Of a stretch of 29,731 nucleotides of DNA, positions 11,490 through 29,731 are shown one piece after another. A model generated the notes under the pieces. It was not told the DNA's origin and ran no database searches. It worked only from the letters and a program-made list of their open reading frames with translations. Positions within the stretch are counted from its first letter, which is position 1, and every line of letters begins with the position of its first letter. The stretch is from positions 34,214,663 through 34,244,393 of the forward strand of contig NC_049982.1 of the NCBI RefSeq assembly GCF_000003815.2, in the 5' to 3' direction. This DNA comes from Branchiostoma floridae. Its lineage: Eukaryota > Chordata > Leptocardii > Amphioxiformes > Branchiostomatidae. A program made the translations under genes and the position numbers.

Positions 11490-11728
11490 GTTTACAAGTC
11501 AAAGGTTGCTGACAAGTCCACTGTGAACAGGTGAGAAAAACTATTTTGTTATTCCGAAATAAAAACCGACTAACTACAATAATTCGTGATACAATGCAAT
11601 ATTAAAAATTTTTTTAAGATTAAATGGGTAAATATGTTCCTAGTTTTGAGCAAAATCGCATATTAAACTTTTTTACAGAAAAGTAAACACCCCTGTATTT
11701 AATCTTAATCGTTTCTCCTCAATTCAAG
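11490..11728. promoter_or_regulatory. Shared bidirectional promoter between ACOX and ACAT2
   Basis: Only 239 bp separate the ACOX start codon (minus, 11489) from the ACAT2 start codon (plus, 11729), so both 5' UTRs and core promoters must fit here or overlap the first exons. No convincing TATA box is seen at a fixed distance. A DR1/HNF4-like sequence AAGTCAAAGGTTG (11496-11508) lies just upstream of the ACOX start, differing at three positions from the DR1 consensus. Transcription start sites cannot be placed from sequence alone. Confidence 0.65.
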
Positions 11729-26670
<14,942 letters not shown>

Positions 26671-26727
26671 ACAATGAAAAAATGTGACCAAGAAAGGCAT
26701 AAGTTGTATAGATTATTTGTAGTTTGC

Positions 26728-26733
26728 AATAAA
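26728..26733 (+). terminator. ACAT2 polyadenylation signal
   Basis: AATAAA 58 bp after the ACAT2 stop codon, in TTTGCAATAAAGACT. It is the first such signal downstream and gives a short 3' UTR. Confidence 0.7.
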
Positions 26734-26761
26734 GACTATCACAGTCAGTCAGTGGAGGACA

Positions 26762-26821
26762 TCAGATGTCAACTCGGGACGCTTGCTGGACCCTCCTACT
26801 CCACTCCTCCCTGTCCTTCAT
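26762..26821 (-). pseudogene. Remnant of a LINE ORF2 C-terminus
   Basis: On the minus strand a short frame reads MKDREEWSRRVQQASRVDI and stops. The DREEW-type ending is typical of the last residues of CR1/RTE/Jockey-type reverse-transcriptase proteins. It is only 20 codons, so the call rests on a motif alone. Confidence 0.35.
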
Positions 26822-26839
26822 CAGTGATCTTAGACTAAA

Positions 26840-28604
26840 GACTACCACATGATGTTAATTTTCAAACTAGTTCTGCTATAATATTAATGACAATAGAATA
26901 CAAAATCCTGATTACATACAACCAGATAGGAACATTGTTTTATTCAATGAAGAAGACATATTGTACAATTTACCCCTCTGATGTTAGTTGATTTTAAACC
27001 TTACAAGCCATACTTCCAGTTCTTGATTCCTGCCAGGTAATCATCTTAAACTGGAAACCTATAGCTAGTGAATGACACAGCCAGTTCGGAAACTGGCACA
27101 GTGGCTTACAAAAAACGTCTTGAGAACCAATATCATAATCATAATCATTGTGATTACTAATTTGGCTGATTGCTGTTGGCAGTCTGATACCGATTTCAAG
27201 ATAATTGTGGTGTTTCCTATCACATAGGTTCTCTTTAACCTGCCTTTCCCAAGGGAGCAACATCAGTGACAGGTTAGGGGATTAGAACCCGGGACCTCTT
27301 GTTTCTAAAAAAAATTCAGGCAGTAATCAAGAGTACTCCAGAACATGCCCTTTAGAACTTAATTCTGCGGAGTTGGGTCAATAATCGTGTCAATGCTAAC
27401 TTAATTAGCAATGGAGCATTCCAAGCCAACAATGACAGTTGGTACCTTACATGGTGGCTGTGCTTTTGATAAATAATTTATCAGGCATTGGTCCCAACTT
27501 CAATTATTACAGATAACCATCTTCTTTGGCTTGCATGAATGTATAGCAAAATTGGTCATTGATAAGCTAACTTTATCATGTTACAGCAAATAAAATGATA
27601 GAATAAATCAGCATTACATTTGTATTTCTATTATTATAATGCTACCTGTGCTGTGTGTTATCCAGAATACCAAAATTACACAGTCAATTGAAAACTAACC
27701 CAGTATCAGTCATTGAAATTACCATCAGCATACTGTCATAAAAGGTTTCAATTAATGCATAAAAGTAATAACTAATTGAATATTGTCAATTACTTTTAAA
27801 TTAGTATCAGATGATTGATAGCATATTCATGTATTTTGCAGGTGAGGTATAATTCACTTCTATGATATAATGATAAATTCAATTTTTCTACTTGAACTAT
27901 TGTTTCTTTCTTTCTTCATGAATTACACTGAGAGAGCACAATTGAACAGTGTCAAAGGATTATTCAAATATATACATAACAATAAAAATTAGTTAGAAAG
28001 TAATTATTAGCAAAAAAGTACAATTTGAAAACATAAAAGACTTAACGACCCTCCCACCATTTTTTTTATGTTAATCTTCCATTTTAGGACACGCATATGT
28101 TAGTTTTCTAACGGGACAGTCGACAAATGAATTATCATCCCATGTAAGGTGCGCCCATACACCTGTTGCTCACCTCAAAACAGGTGTTAATGTAATTATG
28201 TCAGGTGCCCGTTTGTGAAAAAAAAGTGCCTGGTATATATTTGTATAAAAACATTTAGAAAATGTACGTATTTAGAATTAATGAATGGAATTTGAATACT
28301 AATCATTATAAGTATATTTTGCAGAAATGCTTGACATAAAAACACTTTAAGAATACAGTTAAAATGTTTGTATTTAACATGTATTCCTGTAATATATTCA
28401 GGCATTCTTTCCGTCCACAATGGCCACAACATATCGGAGGCTCCAAAGAATCAATCTGGTGTTCAGATTCGTAAAAATCCTGACAAGCTTCTCCCGGTTT
28501 TGACGCAAAATAAGGGGAAAATATTTTAGTCTTATCGATAATGAAACCTCGTTAGGTGCCTTTTTATCTGACCTTTTTTAAAGCAAAGGTAAAAGTTTTG
28601 TAGT
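26840..28604. other. Intergenic region between ACAT2 and the TMEM272-like gene
   Basis: Strongly AT-rich, without a supportable gene. The only element recognised is the SINE fragment at 27230-27306. The sequence just before 28605 should contain the promoter or upstream exons of the downstream gene, but no core motif is clear. Confidence 0.55.
27230..27306 (-). repeat. tRNA-SINE fragment, minus strand
   Basis: The minus strand reads AGGTCCCGGGTTCTAATCCCC (B-box-like, near 27276-27295) and then CTCCCTTGGGAAAGGCAGGTTAA, the same head-to-body order as the other two SINEs in the window. The rest of the body is not recognisable. Confidence 0.55.
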
Positions 28605-28676
28605 ATGAACGTCCACCAAACCCCTCAAACTACCCGCATGTACCTGGGTCTCATGATGATAATGATGATGATAAAA

Positions 28677-29381
28677 ATGGCGACAACAAACGATGTAGAG
28701 TCAGGTACGGCGCCACAACCGCCTCCTCCCTCCTTTCCCAACGGCGTGACAGCACCTCCCGTCCCGCCAGATGCCTCGGAGCTCCCGCCGACGTACGAAG
28801 AAGCCGTCCACAGCCAGCCTGGAGATGCCCCTCCCTCCTACGCCTCCTTGTTCGGCGAGATACAAGACGCTAGGAGGGAGTCTGGTGGTTTCGTGGACTT
28901 CCTGAAAAAGTTGTTGGTCTTGCTAGCGGGAACCATCGGTTGTACAATCCTCCTTGGCCTCCTCATGGCAGTCCCCGTGGCTATGATCGTCCTGGGAGCC
29001 ATCAACATTCACGACTGCCCTATCCAACGAATGATCCCGATCTACTTGCTCGTTTTCGGCTGTTTTGGAATCCTCAAGAACATCATCTCCCTCTACGAGC
29101 GCTACAAGAATCACAGAGAGAACGAGACCGAAAACAACGCCAAGCAGAACCCGTTGGAAGTCATGATCAACTGTTTCCTGCTCGCTTGGTTCATCGCGGG
29201 GAACTACTGGATCTATTCGGTGCACAGGGCGGTGAACATGGACGATCCGACCCACGAGTATTACTGTGACCCCACGGCATACCTGTTCGCATTCTGGGTC
29301 ACAACCACGGCTTACATCTTCGTGGGGTTGCTGATCATCTGCGTGTGTTGTACAGCGTTCTGTACGTCTGTTACAACGTAG
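28677..29381 (+). CDS. Transmembrane protein 272-like, four-pass, PPxY-bearing
   Basis: Single open frame. The preferred start is ATG 28677 (AAAATGG, strong Kozak context, 234 residues MATTNDVESG...). An in-frame ATG at 28605 would add 24 Met-rich residues. The N-terminal third is Pro-rich and cytosolic-like, with two PPxY motifs (PPTY in ELPPTYEEAV and PPSY in APPSYASLF), which commonly bind WW domains of NEDD4-type ubiquitin ligases. Four hydrophobic segments follow: LLVLLAGTIGCTILLGLLMAV..., MIPIYLLVFGCFGILKNIISLY, INCFLLAWFIAGNYWIYSV and YLFAFWVTTTAYIFVGLLIICVCC. The DCPIQRMIPIYLLVFG block is typical of the TMEM272-like group, whose function is poorly known. An upstream non-coding or coding exon cannot be excluded. 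Confidence 0.78.
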   Translation: MATTNDVESGTAPQPPPPSFPNGVTAPPVPPDASELPPTYEEAVHSQPGDAPPSYASLFGEIQDARRESGGFVDFLKKLLVLLAGTIGCTILLGLLMAVPVAMIVLGAINIHDCPIQRMIPIYLLVFGCFGILKNIISLYERYKNHRENETENNAKQNPLEVMINCFLLAWFIAGNYWIYSVHRAVNMDDPTHEYYCDPTAYLFAFWVTTTAYIFVGLLIICVCCTAFCTSVTT

Positions 29382-29603
29382 GACTTTCTGGTGTACAGCT
29401 TTTAGCACCCCCACCGGGTGACCACCCCCCCCCCCTCCTAACACTTTTGCTCCACCTGACAACCCCCCATGCTAAAAGAGCAAACAAGTATGTACTATAT
29501 TGGAGTAATATACTAAACATCTACTGTCATAGCGAAAGACTGTGTGTGTGTGTTGTACAGTGTTTTGTACTTCTGTTACAACAATATTTTTCTGGTGTGT
29601 AGC
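29343..29603 (+). repeat. Duplicated 57-bp segment spanning the stop codon and 3' UTR
   Basis: 29343-29399 (last codons, stop and start of the 3' UTR of the TMEM272-like gene) is repeated at 29548-29603. The copies share GTGTGTTGTACAG, TCTGTTACAAC and TTTCTGGTGT, with substitutions between them. Between the copies is an 11-C run (29425-29435). The second copy is non-coding here. Confidence 0.7.
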
Positions 29604-29731
29604 CCATAGACCCCTCTCCAGTCCCCAAGCCCTCTCCCGTCCCTACCCAAGTTGACTGTATGGAAATATTTACAGGTTTGTGATAGCAGAACCTGTATTG
29701 TAATCTACTGTCATGTATGAAAGTGTGCGTG
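29604..29731 (+). other. Downstream 3' UTR / flank to the window edge
   Basis: No AATAAA is seen before the window ends, so the transcript of the TMEM272-like gene probably continues past the right edge. Confidence 0.4.

Noticed and set aside
28923-29462. 179-codon minus-strand frame
   Set aside because: Complete antisense overlap with the TMEM272-like coding region; its peptide is low-complexity and mirrors the other strand's codon use.

Overview
The window looks like nuclear DNA of an invertebrate chordate, most likely a cephalochordate (amphioxus, Branchiostoma). That assignment is an inference. It rests on small GT-AG exons in AT-rich introns, chordate-like protein sequences, tRNA- and 5S-derived SINEs, a Tx1/L1-type LINE and a Mag-like Gypsy element. 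Nothing here is prokaryotic.

Three host genes can be supported. (1) Minus strand, 11489 down to 22 and running off the left edge: the first six coding exons (262 codons, all phases consistent) of a peroxisomal acyl-CoA oxidase of the ACOX1/ACOX2 type. (2) Plus strand, 11729-26670: a complete nine-exon cytosolic-type acetyl-CoA acetyltransferase (ACAT2), 393 residues with all thiolase active-site motifs. The two genes are head to head with only 239 bp between their start codons, so they probably share a bidirectional promoter. One makes acetyl-CoA by peroxisomal beta-oxidation and the other condenses acetyl-CoA to acetoacetyl-CoA. (3) Plus strand, 28677 (or 28605) to 29381: an apparently single-exon, four-pass membrane protein of the TMEM272-like group with two PPxY motifs.

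Most of the remaining sequence is mobile DNA, concentrated in the two first introns. ACOX intron 1 (3729-11368) holds a tRNA-derived SINE, then a 5'-truncated L1/Tx1-like LINE (about 4661-11011) inserted in an older MITE-like repeat. The LINE is itself interrupted by a 696-bp DNA element with 22-bp perfect terminal inverted repeats and TA flanks (7329-8024). ACAT2 intron 1 (11772-19575) holds two head-to-tail copies of an unclassified, possibly Helitron-like repeat (12696-13095 and 13096-19462). The second copy was split by a 5092-bp Gypsy/Metaviridae LTR retrotransposon (14207-19298; LTRs differ at 1 of 231 positions; target duplication GGTA). Other ACAT2 introns and the downstream intergenic region hold further SINEs (one 5S rRNA-derived), hairpins, a 364-bp tandem duplication and a GC-rich island.

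The most interesting non-coding signals are nuclear-receptor DR1 motifs. A perfect DR1 occurs in each of the two repeat ends flanking the Gypsy element in ACAT2 intron 1, and a triple DR1 lies beside CRE-, ETS- and C/EBP-like motifs in intron 4. The genes concerned are lipid-metabolic, and their vertebrate relatives include classical DR1 targets. Function is not shown by the sequence and would need expression or chromatin data.
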